From Gymnothorax reevesii (lineage: Eukaryota > Chordata > Actinopteri > Anguilliformes > Muraenidae), in the NCBI GenBank assembly GCA_029721435.1, contig CM056573.1, positions 47,280,501 through 47,344,500 of the forward strand: 64,000 nucleotides of DNA. Reading direction: 5' to 3'. The notes beneath the pieces were generated by a model. The model was given only the letters and a program-made list of their open reading frames with translations. It was not told the DNA's origin and did no database searches. Below, in pieces: positions 1 through 10,980 of the stretch (positions are counted from its first letter, which is position 1; the number at the start of each line of letters is the position of its first letter). A program made the position numbers and the translations under genes.

Positions 1-197
1 CATTTGAAGAACTTGGCAACCTCACACTGACGGCTGCTAGTTTCAAGCATACCAATTTCTCTTAGACGTTCAGCCCGTTCACATTGCGAAAAAAACAATT
101 AATGGATGTCTCATATAAATAAAATCAACAAAGGATTACAGTCAGAAGCCAACAGAATGAAATAAGTCTTGATCACAAGGGAGTAAACGACCTTTCT

Positions 198-773
198 CTA
201 AAGTGTCAAATTTGAATATGCACCCCAGCCACGTGTTCGGGATTTCCTTGTTCTGGTCCCCAGCCTTCTTCCCGGGCTGATTGAAGACTGAGTCGTCTCC
301 CATTCTAGCGCCTTGCCAGAGAGGCGGGTCAACACTGCAGCAATCTTCTCTGCGTCACTCAGGGCTGAATGGTAGGTGAAATAGAGGGTGCACTGAAGAA
401 TGAAGCCTTTGCACGCAGTGGGTTTTCTGGCGTAGCGCTCTGGCAGGTGTACTGGCGAGTCCCCTGGAGAATGGCTGAGGGAGCCTTCATTCTGGCAGGA
501 GAGATCAAGGTGGATGGTGGCAATGGAGTGTGGGAGATGGCCAGTTTGTGAACCAGTTTGTCCAGGGCAGCACTCAGGCGCGCAGTCTCCCTCTGTTATT
601 CTGCCACCAGATGGTAGGGGTCGGAGGGCTTGGCAGCGAACTCTCCAACCTCTGGGGCCAAAGGAATCCTTGGAAAGAGTCCATGTAAAGGTGAAGTCTT
701 CTGTAAGGGTTGAGCTTTGCACACTGATGATGTGCTCAGAGGACAGGAAATTGAGGACTGGACTCAGGTGCAA
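198..773 (-). pseudogene. Ty3/gypsy-type retrotransposon gag fragment
   Basis: A 191-codon open frame has a central part that reads like the capsid region of fish Ty3/gypsy Gag proteins. About residues 110-156 contain PERYARKPTACKGFILQC, then an aliphatic and aromatic stretch, then LSGKALEW, which is the usual order in this family (PERY, then a G-F-L-Q-C-like motif, then L-GKALEW). The frame has no zinc knuckle, protease or polymerase, so this is only a fragment of the gag region. No long terminal repeats were found on either side. The ends of the open frame are probably not biological, and the N-terminal third is unlike Gag. Assignment to the superfamily is fairly sure; the subfamily is not determined. 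Confidence 0.62.
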
Positions 774-2757
774 GGGCTTGGTTGTATTTATTATGCCTTA
801 TGTGCAGCAGGGAGACTCACATGAGGCAATACAAAAATTTGAAACAAGGTTCCATAATAATGCTATGAGTAATACAAACACTGGGCTTAGCTACAGTAAC
901 AAGGTATTACAAAAAATAGAAAAAGGAAATAGGGAATGAGGTTCCATAATTACGTATAAAGTTAAAGTGGTGATATCAGCAATAAACAGCAAGTTAAAGA
1001 GCTAGAATATATACATGCGATACATGGAGTCTATACAAGACTAGGAATAGAACACAGGCATGTGGCAAACGAGACTTTGCAAAGACTAAGCGTGAGGCTC
1101 GGTCTTAAATAGCACTATACTACCATACAGTGGAAATGAATAAAAGGTGTATGCAATGATTGCAGAGCTGAAGAATTCGGTCCAGGTCTTAATAGACCGG
1201 TGAGTCTGAAGGCTGGAGGCGCAAACTTAGATAAATAATTTCCCAACTTTTACTAAAATATGTTGGAAGAGTCAAAATTGAGATGTTTATTTTGAAAAAT
1301 CTATAAAATTAAGATGGTGAAACAATAAACAATGTGCTACTGAGTTATTTTATTTTATTTTTTTTACATAATACTGATCAAGGATAATTTACAAATTAAC
1401 ACACTCAATTTTAATTCTTAATTAACAAACCCTCCATCCAAACCTGTCTTATACGTGGAACTAGAGGGCAACAGACCTAGCACTGCCCTGCAAAATTCTG
1501 CTAATCAAGCTTCTAAAGAGATATGGTACATCCAATCAGTCAAGAATATTACTGTGTACCTGCAGTGCAGCTAGGTGCGTTGACCACTTCTGGCTCGCAG
1601 TTGTTTTGCCTGGTTTTTTCCCAGGGTGACGCACTCCACTGAGGCAGCAGATGCAAGCTATTGTTTCTGCTGAAGCGCCCAGCCCTGGGAAATATTGTGT
1701 TGTGTTGCAGATTTGATGTCAAAATTTTTGTTGCTTTCATCCTTGTCCTCAGTATTGGCAACATTGAGTTCGCTTTGAATCGCTACTTTAAAAAAAAAAC
1801 CTAGACTTTCATCTTTGATTGCAGTTCGCCATTTTTGCTTTCCAAATATTTGGTGTATATTGAACACTTATTGAACACTGTATTGTATCACTTGGTTTAT
1901 TACTGGAATTCAGTGTGTGTGCTTTGAGGGAGTAGCGAAAACTCATTAATTGGCAATATAGCTAAGACTGTTCAAATAATACATTTTGTCAACATGTTAC
2001 CGCGTTCGCGCAGATGTAGATGCCAGCAGACATGGAGGTGCTCTATTTATGCACGCAGTTACACTATTCTATTGATAGGTCTTACACCAGGAATGGTCAG
2101 CGAATATTCACAAGGAACCAATGCCTGTGAATGATTTAGAATATGGACGAGTTAAGTCCCATCGCTGTTTCCCAGGAATTATATGAATTAAACGCCTCAG
2201 CCAAGCAAGATGTGCAAACTGCTAAATATACTTGCCCATAGTATCCACCCAGCAGTAACTAAAAATTATAAAAAAAACTGTTGTCCTTCGTTGAAACCAT
2301 TTCAGCTTTAATAGGCCTGTGGTATCCCAATTGAGTAGTGAAAGAAAATCAGTTTTCTGAAGCAAAAATTCAACATGGTTATGATATTATGCCATTCTAC
2401 TACCAATTATAGTCATCAGATATTTAAAACATGTGTTTCCCTACCATTGCTTTATGCGTATATTAGTCCCGCAGTGAATTCAGTGCTTACTTATGTCCTC
2501 ATAAGATCTCTCACTGAAATGCAGTCACTTTAATGCTTGCTCAGGCTTATCTGCATAAAGCACAGTTAAAGTTCACGCCCAACTGAATCATGACCTGGTA
2601 ATTATCTATTGATTCACATGTTTTATCCAATTCCAGACAGTACAAACTTTCCACAGTAATTGAAAGACATTGATTGGACCCCCAGAAAAGTATTTCAACA
2701 CGTGGATAACAGCCGGTTCAATCGTATTCTCTCAACTGTGCACAGCTGGTGTACAGC
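774..2757. other. No gene recognised
   Basis: This AT-rich stretch lies upstream, in the - direction, of the gag fragment. It could include remains of the same retrotransposon, but I see no paired terminal repeats, primer-binding site or coding similarity. Short open frames near 1550-1870 have no recognisable motif. Confidence 0.5.
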
Positions 2758-2770
2758 TGAATGGCGTGAA

Positions 2771-3126
2771 TCCATCCATCTGTCCATTCTCTATACCCAC
2801 TTATTCCTCACTAGGGTAGCAAGGGGAGCTCAAGCCCAGCTGACTACAGGTGAAAGGCAGGGACCCACCCTGCACAGCTCGCCAATCTATTGCAGGAAGC
2901 ACTCACCATTCACTCTCGCACTCATACCTATGGGCAATCTAGTGTCTCCAATTAGCCTGATATGCATGTCTTTGGACTGTGGGAGGAAACTGGAGTACCC
3001 AGAGGAAACCCATGCGAACACGGGGAGAACAAGCAAACTCCACACAGAAAGGCCCCAGGCCGAATTCAGACCCACGACATTCTTGCTGTGAGGTGGCAAT
3101 GCTAACCACTGCACCACGTGCTGCCC
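2771..3126 (-). mobile_element. tRNA-headed SINE-like retroposon, near full length
   Basis: Read on the - strand, the copy begins at 3126 with GGGCAGCACGTGGTGCAGTG and then GGTTAGCATT, which resembles a tRNA-type box A. A decayed box B-like stretch follows near 3070. A long conserved body contains the fish-repeat phrases for 'cacacagaaaggcccc' and 'ggaggaaactggagtaccc', and the tail is a TGGATGGA-type run near 2771. Direct repeats flank it: TGAATGGCGTGAA at 2758-2770 and TGAATGACATGAA at 3127-3139, with 11 of 13 bases matching. That is the expected mark of LINE-mediated insertion. Two more partial copies lie at about 6213 and 38626. The family name is not assigned. Confidence 0.72.
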
Positions 3127-3139
3127 TGAATGACATGAA

Positions 3140-5213
3140 TGCATAGAAAAAAGAATTTCAAAACCAACCCAGAAGTCCTTAGGTTACATTCACAAGAATT
3201 AAATGTGACGCCAACATGGTCAATGGGAGTTTTTCCGAATTGAACAAGACTGGAGGGTTCCTCATACAGGACTGCTGTCTGTTTTGAGGAAGAAATCAAT
3301 AATGAGGAGTTTTTCTTCCCCATTTGTAAGTGTGATGGAGTATATATTACTTATGGCTAGCTGTTTTTAATTCTCAGTTTGCCGTGGCCATGATGATCAC
3401 AAAGCTTGTTTGCCGCATTGGTCAGTAAGAGTAACTGTTAGCCTTTGATAAAAAATACTGCATATGGTTGCATTTTGCTCTATGTGGCAATTCATTTTAG
3501 AATTTATACTGCATTAAACAACACAGAATGCCTAACGTTAGGTTTTCGCTCATTTAAAATGCGAACAGCTTGAAGACTCCATTAAATCCCCAGCTACGTT
3601 CGTTGCACCAGTGCTGCTCAATCTAGTGACGTTGCACCAATTCTGTTCAATCTGGAGGATCATATTACTGGCTTTTTCCTGATAGTGGAATATTGTTTCT
3701 GTTTCAATAAGGTATACTTCAGATATTACTGTGTTAGTAAGTTATATTTGCTCCTTATAGGGCGAGAAAAGCATTTTATACAAGCTCGCGTTTTGCTTGA
3801 TCAGAACTGTAAATAGCAAGCTGTCGGCTGCAGAGTGAATGTTATGACCATAAAATAAGCAGTTCCTTTAATGAATATGTGTGCTTGGCAATGTGGCTCT
3901 GAAGAAAAATGGTAAAAACTGTAAACTTTATGATGCAGAAAGGGCATGGTTTTGGTTTGGAGAGGTTACTGGTGACCATAGATGTCCTTCTGGGCCTATA
4001 TTGATAAACTCATACTAAATTCCGCAAGACAATCATTAATTCAAATTAAACTTTATGATTCAAAGGCTAATTTGTCTTAAACATTTGGTTATTATATTAT
4101 TTTTGAGGGCTCTGACAGCATGGGGAGCCACTTGGAGAGTTATCTTATTTGGGTCATAAAAAGTAGATAATTTTGAAAATCACTGTCAGATGAAATACAC
4201 CCATGGTCGAGAAGTTTATGATCCCAAAATGTATTGTTCTAACTCCCAGCCATTTTTCAATTCTCTGTATTTTTTTACAAAAACGTTGCTGAGTTTTCAT
4301 GAAGATTTTTTGTGTTTGTGGCCCTTGCTCTGAACTAGATGAAAAGAAACTGAAATACAACGGAATTCCAAATGATACAAATGTCTTGTTTCATTTAAGC
4401 CCTCTCTTTCGCTGTGAAGCTCAAAACTTGAATTTTAAAGTCTTCAATAGAGTAATGCACAAATAGCCACATTTGGCTCCTGCGCAAATGGGTTAATAAG
4501 TTGTTAAAAATGTACATAATGCAACCTTCCACACTGTTTTAATCAATTGTAGCTAATTGCTCAAAATTACTTAACGTTTATGTGTTGGAATGGGGAAATG
4601 AAAAGGGTGGGTGGTTGCTGCCTAGGGAATCCCTTATTCACCTTCCTTGAGCAGCAGCGTGCTTTACTTAGGACAGGCCATTTTTGTTCCGTGCCAGTGA
4701 ATCCTGTGACTCATTGGCCGACAAGACGACCTAAAAATGGTGAAGTGTTTAATGAAATAATGAAAGTGCTGCATGAGTGATTTCTGGCTTTTGAAATGAA
4801 ATGACAGTGATGATAATTTGTGCGGAACAAATAAGCGTCTCAGTTTTTTGCACCTCAACTCTCTGGGCAGTACTGGAGAAAGTGGACAGCATAGTGCTGT
4901 CTTGCCTGAAGATCCCATGACACCACATCACAAGAAACCTTCAATTGAGAAGTACTCTAATTTTAATGATTATGTGCACATTAAGAAAGGAAAGAAGTGT
5001 CTTGGAACAGGAAACTGGTGGTTCAGAATGACTCTAGGAATCTCAATTGAGAGGCAGGACCCCACAAACAGAAATTTTACCCAGCGAAACTGTGGCCTGT
5101 GGCCATATGTACTCTAACCAGCAGAAATGTTCTGCAGGCCCTTTATGTTGGTATGAGTGAAAGCTGCATCATGAAGTTCTCTTTGAATGAAAGAACAATT
5201 TTAGATATCACAA
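3140..5213. other. No gene recognised
   Basis: This is unique-looking AT-rich sequence. Open frames here are short and have no motif or codon pattern I recognise. Nothing else could be supported. Confidence 0.5.
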
Positions 5214-7200
5214 AGAAAGCATTTGTGGGTTTAAATCCCTTAAATGCATCCCAGAGGACATTTTGCAGTGAAAAAAATAGTGCAACACCACATATTCATG
5301 GATAAAAACCCATCCATACTTGGTTGAAAGGAGAAAGATACCAAGCCTTGCTCATGTACTTGGGCAAAACCTCATTTATATGCCATTAGGATAGTTTCTA
5401 CAGATTAACATTCCTCTGACTCTTTACTCTGACTCGTGGTCACTGGTAATCTTCTGAGTACACAACTAGCTCCTTGGACAGAGTTCAGGGAGACACAGTG
5501 AGGTCCATAATCATTTAGAGGGTGACACAAGTTTTATCAGCATTACCACAATGGATTTCAAATGAAAAATAAAGATTTGATAAAAGGCTGCACTCTTTAA
5601 TTTTATTAAATTCTGATACCATTCACCTAATTGTGATACTCAACGCTGAAAGTATGCATTTTGTGGTCATACTTAAGATCTCGTTTCAAATCCAAGATGC
5701 TGTGGAAAGCTATAACTCTGTTGAAGTCCATTTATAGTCTAGACCTGACTGTATCAAATCCAGACTATTTCACATGCTTAAATACAGATCTTAACAGCAA
5801 CTGTATTTAGCAATTATCTGCATTTTCTGTCTTCAAAATTGATTAGAGAAGCAAAAATCCCAAAAGGCTTTCCTCATCTTCCACACTGATTTTGCATAAT
5901 AAACGAACATTTTCAGTGGTTCCCCAGACCAAAGTGTATAGTATTTTTTTTATTTTTTTATTTTTGTAATAAGTTAGAAAAATATTCAAACATCCTGCCA
6001 ATGGTTTTGTTGAATGACAAGCCCAAAATCTTTATGCGCAGAGGGGCATATTTGAAATACTGATATTATTTCCTTAAATCAACACATAATAATAAATAGG
6101 AGCTTCCGCCATTAAAAAGTTTTAGAAATCATGACCAAACAAACTGTTGATGTCACCATTCACATTTCAATACCCATTAGATCTCCCAATACAACAGCAA
6201 TTATACATACATTCTTTCATTCATTCATCTTCTATACCAGCTTATTCCTCACTGGGGTAGCAAGGGGAGCTGGAGCCTATCCCAGCTGGCTACGGGCAAA
6301 GGCAGGGACCTACCCTGGACAGGTTGCCAATCCATCGCAGGGCGCACATACCATTCACAGACCATTCAGTCCAACACTCATACCTGTGGGCAATTTACTG
6401 TCATTATACATGCATTTTATTTCAATATTGGTATGGTTAGCCCGACGGATATTTTGTGGGATTAATGTGCTATTAATTAATTAATTTATTCTCGTGTTGC
6501 CTCAAGCAATATCATTGTTGGTCGTTGAATTGCAAAAGCTGCTGTCGGCTGACAGTGCTCTGTTTTAATTTACTAAGAATTTTGCAAATGACTTGTTTTC
6601 AAATAAGAACACAAACCATAGAATGTCGTGTTAGCGCTTGATTTTCCTTTACTTTGACTGAGGGGGCAACGCTGTTGACATTGCACTCATCAGGGATTCC
6701 CTAAACTGTTCGTCTGTTTGTTTACAATGACGTCACCGGGATTGCGTTTCCCCTCGCCTGCAATGAGAAATTACGCCCTCCGGTGGTTAGTGACGGTTCT
6801 GAGCAAATTCATTATAGGAAAACGTAAAAGATTTACATTTTTCCATATCATTCGGCCAATACTGTCGCCATGGCAACCAAAATCAATTTTCTGCTGCATG
6901 ATGGAGCAGCACTTATTTGAGGAGCAGGCAAAAAAATTAGCTGCCTACACAGGCCATATGATATTTTACCGGCTCCATGAATAAAGAATAAAGAGTCAGA
7001 GGAATGTTAATCTGTAGAGACTAAACTAATGGCATATAATTGAGGTTTTGCCCAGGTACATGAGCTAGGCTTGGTAGCTTTCTCTTTTCAACCAAGTATA
7101 GATGGGGTTTTATCCATGAATAGGTGTTATTACACTAATTTTTTCACTGCAAAATGTCCTCTGGGATGCATTTAAGGGGATTAAACCACAAATGCTTTCT
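5214..7200. repeat. Long inverted repeat pair, arms 5214-5430 and 6986-7200
   Basis: The left arm (5214-5430) matches the reverse complement of the right arm (6986-7200) along its whole length at roughly 90% by eye. Shared phrases include AAATGCATCCCAGAGGACAT and CAGATTAACATTCCTCTGAC. The spacer is about 1.55 kb and holds a partial retroposon and a short open frame. The arms could be terminal inverted repeats of a 2-kb DNA transposon, or two copies of a dispersed repeat in opposite orientation. The possible flanking duplication (ATATCA against ATATGA) is too weak to decide. Confidence 0.65.
6213..6403 (-). mobile_element. Partial copy of the tRNA-headed retroposon
   Basis: This matches the tail half of the element at 2771-3126. 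It has the ATTCATTCAT-type tail, then TTCCTCACTGGGGTAGCAAG, 'ggagcctatcccagctggct', and a last matching phrase GGGCAATTTACTGTC. The tRNA-like head is missing, so the copy is truncated at its 5' end, which is typical of target-primed insertion. It lies inside the spacer of the 5.2/7.2-kb inverted repeat. Confidence 0.65.
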
Positions 7201-7643
7201 ATATGATAGGGGCTATGTAAAACTCTTGTAAAAATGTTAAAACAATGCATGTCTCACTGTTCAATTCCTGTAAAACCTATTCGGGATTCAGTTGTTTTCA
7301 GTGACTCAGTCCATTGAGTTACTCAGTCTCGTTAGTCAGTTAGTTGGCTTGTAATATAAAGTTAGTTTTCATCCACCTTGAAAAACGGTGTCATTGCGAT
7401 AAAATTAAAAAGGTTTCAATTCATTTAAAATAACATTAACATATTTTTTTAGATGGCTTTCACAGCATAAAACAATTGCAGTCTCCAAAAGACTCTTAAG
7501 TGATTTTGAGGTTACGCATGGATGTTCCACGTGGGCTAATGTTTGCTTCTTTTCTGCAGCATGATGGAGCAGCACTTGTTTGAGCAGCAGGCAAAAAAAT
7601 TAACACCCGACACAGGCCATGTGATATTTTACCGTCTCCGTGA
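6888..7643 (+). repeat. Duplicated ~93-bp segment, copies 6888-6981 and 7551-7643
   Basis: Two direct copies about 660 bp apart both begin TTTTCTGC and continue GCATGATGGAGCAGCACTT. Both keep an open frame: one reads MMEQHLFEEQAKKL and ends FYRLHE, the other reads MMEQHLFEQQAKKL and ends FYRLRE. Several of the differences are silent or conservative, but the sample is too small to claim selection. I do not recognise the peptide. The first copy ends just before the right arm of the inverted repeat, and the second lies just outside it. They could be exon relics or part of a transposon. Confidence 0.55.
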
Positions 7644-7649
7644 GCAAAT

Positions 7650-8400
7650 AAGATTTCTAACACAAGGTTTTTTTTTTTTACTTGTGATCAAGCATTATAT
7701 GTTTAAACCTATTTTTTTCGTCACACAGTCAAATAAATTAATAGAAACTTTTTTTACATAGCCTAATAGAAGTGAGCTACAAAAACTCTGCAAATATATA
7801 TTTTTTTCATTTTGAAACTTTTATATTTTTATCGATCGTCCCTATAGGATTCTGCATTACTGAATGAATGTTTTCGAGTAAGATCAGAGATTCCTGTCTC
7901 TTACGGGAAAACTGGATTTAAGAGCTTAATTTGACCCAAGGGGGACCTGTTCTCCCTGAATGAAAGTAGGCACTTATTTTGATTCGCTGGCTGGGTAATT
8001 TACATAAATGAAAAGGTGCTCAAGAATTGCTTAAGACGAATTCTGGATGGCTGAACTCATGTACGCGTCGAACTTCCAGAAAAAAAAGTGATGGAAGTTA
8101 GCTTTTGATAATATTCTTCATTTGGGAGCGTGTCCGTCTGCGTCTAGAGATATTCGTCCAATCTCAGTGCCGGCGGCCTGTCATGGAGTAGAGGAAGAAA
8201 CTTTAGCTTATATTGCTTTTTATTTATGATTCCTAAATCTGAACGGACGTTCACGAACTGGTTCAAACAGACCAGGCTACTCCCGGAGCCGAACCTTATC
8301 TCTCAAACTCACGAGTTTATTACCCGACAGATTAGCCTACTACTGCTCCTCTTCCTCCTCCTCCATCATCATTATCATCTTTGCCGTCGTCGTGATCACC
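7650..8400. other. No gene recognised
   Basis: This is AT-rich sequence with no coding or repeat signal beyond short homopolymers. Confidence 0.45.
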
Positions 8401-8406
8401 ATACAC

Positions 8407-8439
8407 CTATTATTATTATTAGCCGATTATTATTATTAT

Positions 8440-8475
<36 letters not shown>

Positions 8476-8576
8476 CAGTAGTAGCCTAGTAGTAGTAGTA
8501 GTAGTAGTAGCAACAGCAGCAGCAGTTGCTGTCGCAGCAGTAGAGGTAGTAGTAATAATAGTGGAGGCATCCTGTT
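8407..8576. repeat. TAT/TAG/CAG trinucleotide microsatellite
   Basis: A run of TAT units passes into a long run of TAG units, interrupted once by GCC, then short CAG/CAA units, and finally TAGTAG and TAATAA. The polyvaline, polythreonine and polyleucine open frames here are artefacts of the repeat. It lies about 0.95 kb upstream of the twist1 start codon. Confidence 0.93.
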
Positions 8577-9290
8577 TGTTATTGTCACCACTGCCGTTAT
8601 TGTTAAATATATCTCTGGTCAATCATTCGCATAGCCGTGGCAGGGAGAATCTTGAAACAGCGGGGAGACCACCAATAAGCTGATCTCTTGCAGGTTTCTG
8701 TCATGAACGGAGCGTATTAACAACGTCATGGAGACAAATAGGCTACACATTCGAACGAAATGTAAAACAATATTTACTGGAGTTAATGCCTGGGTTATTT
8801 TGTATTCCTGGACGTATAAAAATCACACGTAGCGTAGGCTATTTGGCCAATTACTGCCCAAAACGACGGTTTGTTGCTCAGATCGTATGGATAAACTCAA
8901 ATAAAACTTGCATTATCGCACAGAATGGTTTCCATTCCTAAAAATAAATAGTAAACCACCGAATAATTGAATGTAATAATAATTTACGAAAACAGATGTC
9001 CGGACGGAACCAGCGAGGTGATCAAACCAAGGCTAATATGCCTAGCAGCTCTTATTATTTTATTAATTTTTAAGACATCACGAGTAGTATTAGGTAAATA
9101 AATTTTCCAAACATCAAAGCTTCTTCTCATTCGAATTTTGTCAAGTGCGCAAAAGACGCAGCTTTTAAATGGTCGTTGCATGTCGGTGGTATTTTGGCTG
9201 AAGCGCTAGACGAATCCGAAGAAACGTAACTTGGGTATGAGACTTCTTGATATTTCCTTGGCTGCCCCCACCCCTCATCACGTAGTTTGC
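8577..9290. other. twist1 upstream region
   Basis: No open frame of interest lies here. The sequence is non-repetitive and directly precedes the twist1 core promoter, so proximal regulatory elements are likely. I could not point to specific sites with confidence. Confidence 0.4.
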
Positions 9291-9298
9291 TTTTTTGA

Positions 9299-9346
9299 CC
9301 AATCGGTTCGCTCTACAAACAATTTGCGCCATCCAGGCTATAAGAG
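9299..9346 (+). promoter_or_regulatory. twist1: twist1 core promoter: CCAAT and TATA boxes
   Basis: A CCAAT box lies at 9299-9303 within TTGACCAATCGG. A TATA-like box, TATAAGAG, lies at 9339-9346, about 36 bases further on. A start site about 25-30 bases downstream, near 9370-9375, would give a 5' UTR of about 140 bases before the ATG at 9513. There is no upstream ATG in the coding frame between that start site and 9513. The start site is inferred. Confidence 0.6.
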
Positions 9347-9512
9347 CTCTCAACTTTTCCATCAAGACAGAAACACTTCCGCGGCCCAACAGACGGTGTA
9401 CGGACCTTTTTACGGAGGATATCTGCTAAAAGGCAGACGACTGGAATTATTTTGTTCGTTACAATTATTTCATACGCCCATATTGCGTTTTTTTCTACTG
9501 ACTTTTGACGGA

Positions 9513-10004
9513 ATGATGCAAGACGAATCCAGCTCCCCAGTGTCTCCAGCGGACAGTCTTAGCAACAGTGAAGAAGAACTCGACAGGCAACAGAAAAGAT
9601 GTGGGAGGAAGAGGAGAACGAGCAGGAAAAATGGGGAGGATTCAGATAGCCCTACCCCTGGGAAAAGAGGAAAAAAGTCTAGCAGCAGCAGTCCGCAGTC
9701 TTTCGAAGAACTTCAGACGCAGAGAGTCATGGCTAACGTGCGCGAACGACAGAGGACGCAGTCCCTCAACGAAGCGTTCGCAGCTTTGAGGAAAATTATT
9801 CCCACTCTCCCATCAGACAAACTGAGCAAAATTCAGACCCTCAAACTTGCTGCCAGGTATATCGATTTCCTCTACCAAGTACTTCAGAGCGATGAACTGG
9901 ATTCCAAAATGGCAAGTTGTAGTTATGTGGCTCATGAAAGACTAAGCTATGCCTTCTCTGTATGGAGGATGGAGGGCGCGTGGTCCATGTCAGCATCTCA
10001 CTAG
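9513..10004 (+). CDS. twist1: Twist1 bHLH transcription factor, complete coding exon
   Basis: This single coding exon of 163 aa encodes the nuclear bHLH factor that heterodimerises with E proteins, binds E-boxes and controls mesoderm, neural crest, limb and skeletal development. The start is the first of two adjacent ATGs ([20 protein letters not shown]), matching the Twist1 N-terminus. An in-frame open stretch upstream to 9231 is rejected because it crosses the promoter. Basic nuclear localisation motifs are RKRR at 32-35 and KRGKK at 51-55. The bHLH spans about 71-124 and starts [19 protein letters not shown]. The C-terminal WR domain ends [16 protein letters not shown]. Residues such as TQRVMAN and DELDSKMAS favour Twist1 over Twist2. 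The glycine-rich insert of mammalian TWIST1 (202 aa) is absent, as in other fish. Whether this is the a or b paralogue is not decided. Confidence 0.97.
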   Translation: MMQDESSSPVSPADSLSNSEEELDRQQKRCGRKRRTSRKNGEDSDSPTPGKRGKKSSSSSPQSFEELQTQRVMANVRERQRTQSLNEAFAALRKIIPTLPSDKLSKIQTLKLAARYIDFLYQVLQSDELDSKMASCSYVAHERLSYAFSVWRMEGAWSMSASH

Positions 10005-10980
10005 CGTCTGTGGAACCATAGGGCAACATGGTATGCTATGTTCTCAAACATTTTCTCTTAATTTCGTGAATGCGTATATTTATTTTTGTCAACTTTTGTA
10101 AAATGTTAATGTAAAAATGCCATTAATTATTTTACAATTGCATACTTCTGTATAACTGTTTTTTTTTTAACACATGCCTAATGTTGATGTTTTTTTTAAA
10201 CATTATTCAGCCTGAACAATACTTAGCCTTGTCTACCGGTTCTTCGGCTCTAACCAAGATCATCGAAATTTCAGTTGCGCTCCTGCTAGTCATAGCTATC
10301 TTTATCTTTTATTTTGTTAATATTCATTTCTAAATTTTAAACAAATCTAATAATCAATTTAATGTCGGCCTATCAGAATAATCCAAATTCACATTTCAAT
10401 TCGCAGGTGTCAACCGATTCCACTTACCTATCCCAAAGGGCAATTCTGGAGTCCCATGCTGGATTTGTACAAAGCTACAGAATTTTTGAGGAAAATATGA
10501 AAGATGTTCAAACCAAAGATGACGGGGCATGGGGAGCACTTACAGACAAAAAGGCCGAGGACAAGATGCAGTGTGCTCGACTACGCAATCACTTTCTCGC
10601 GCTACATTCTGATATATGCATACAACTTTTTGTTTTGATTGACGATGAATGTTGGAGACAATAATCACTATGCATGCCATTTAATCCAGTATTGCCGATG
10701 TTTTATCGGTAGCGGGTTAAAATCATCAAAAATTACCATCTCAGTTTCAGAATCAAGCTGCCGACGAGGAAGGACTGATTTAGCCATGAAATGGATTGAA
10801 ATTTGTCGTACCTGTGCAAACCTTTTTAGGTTATTTGTTTTTAAAATACATTTATTTATTTATTGATGACACTTGTTACAATGCAGAATTAGATCCGGTG
10901 TCTAAATGCATTCTTATTTTTATGATTGTTTTGTAAATAACTGTATATTTTTCTGCAATAAAATAAATATGATTTTTAAA
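10005..10980 (+). other. twist1: twist1 3' UTR, probably with an intron
   Basis: Vertebrate TWIST1 has a second, non-coding exon. A candidate donor is CATG followed by GTATGC with the intron starting at 10031. A candidate acceptor is TTCAATTCGCAG ending at 10406. These would give an intron of about 376 bases. Both are modest splice sites and are inferred. The distal part, from about 10845 on, is highly similar to the end of mammalian TWIST1 3' UTRs and includes AGATCCGGTGTCTAAATGCA and TATGATTGTTTTGTAAATA. This fixes where the transcript ends. The 100-codon open frame at 10362-10664 is not considered a gene. Confidence 0.7.
10917..10967 (+). terminator. twist1: twist1 polyadenylation and 3' UTR control region
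   Basis: Overlapping AATAAA signals lie at 10957-10962 and 10962-10967. Just upstream are TTTTTAT at 10917-10923, which fits a cytoplasmic polyadenylation element, and TGTAAATA at 10932-10939, which fits a Pumilio site. A TGTATATT follows. The same order is present in mammalian TWIST1, where translational control through CPE-type elements is reported. Binding in this species is inferred. Confidence 0.75.

Noticed and set aside
3060..3126. Possible tRNA gene
   Set aside because: Only the promoter-like boxes are present; the cloverleaf does not close, and the sequence is the head of a retroposon with target duplications.
8226..8622. Polyvaline, polythreonine and polyleucine open frames
   Set aside because: Produced by the trinucleotide microsatellite on both strands.
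1..9230. ferd3l, the bHLH gene next to TWIST1 in mammals
   Set aside because: No second bHLH-coding frame was found upstream of twist1 in this window; it may lie further upstream or be lost.
9231..9512. N-terminal extension of Twist1 by 94 codons in frame
   Set aside because: It spans the CCAAT and TATA boxes and the expected transcription start. The [14 protein letters not shown] start matches the known Twist1 N-terminus.
10362..10866. Open frames of 100 and 75 codons after twist1
   Set aside because: They lie in the twist1 3' UTR or intron and have no recognisable domain.
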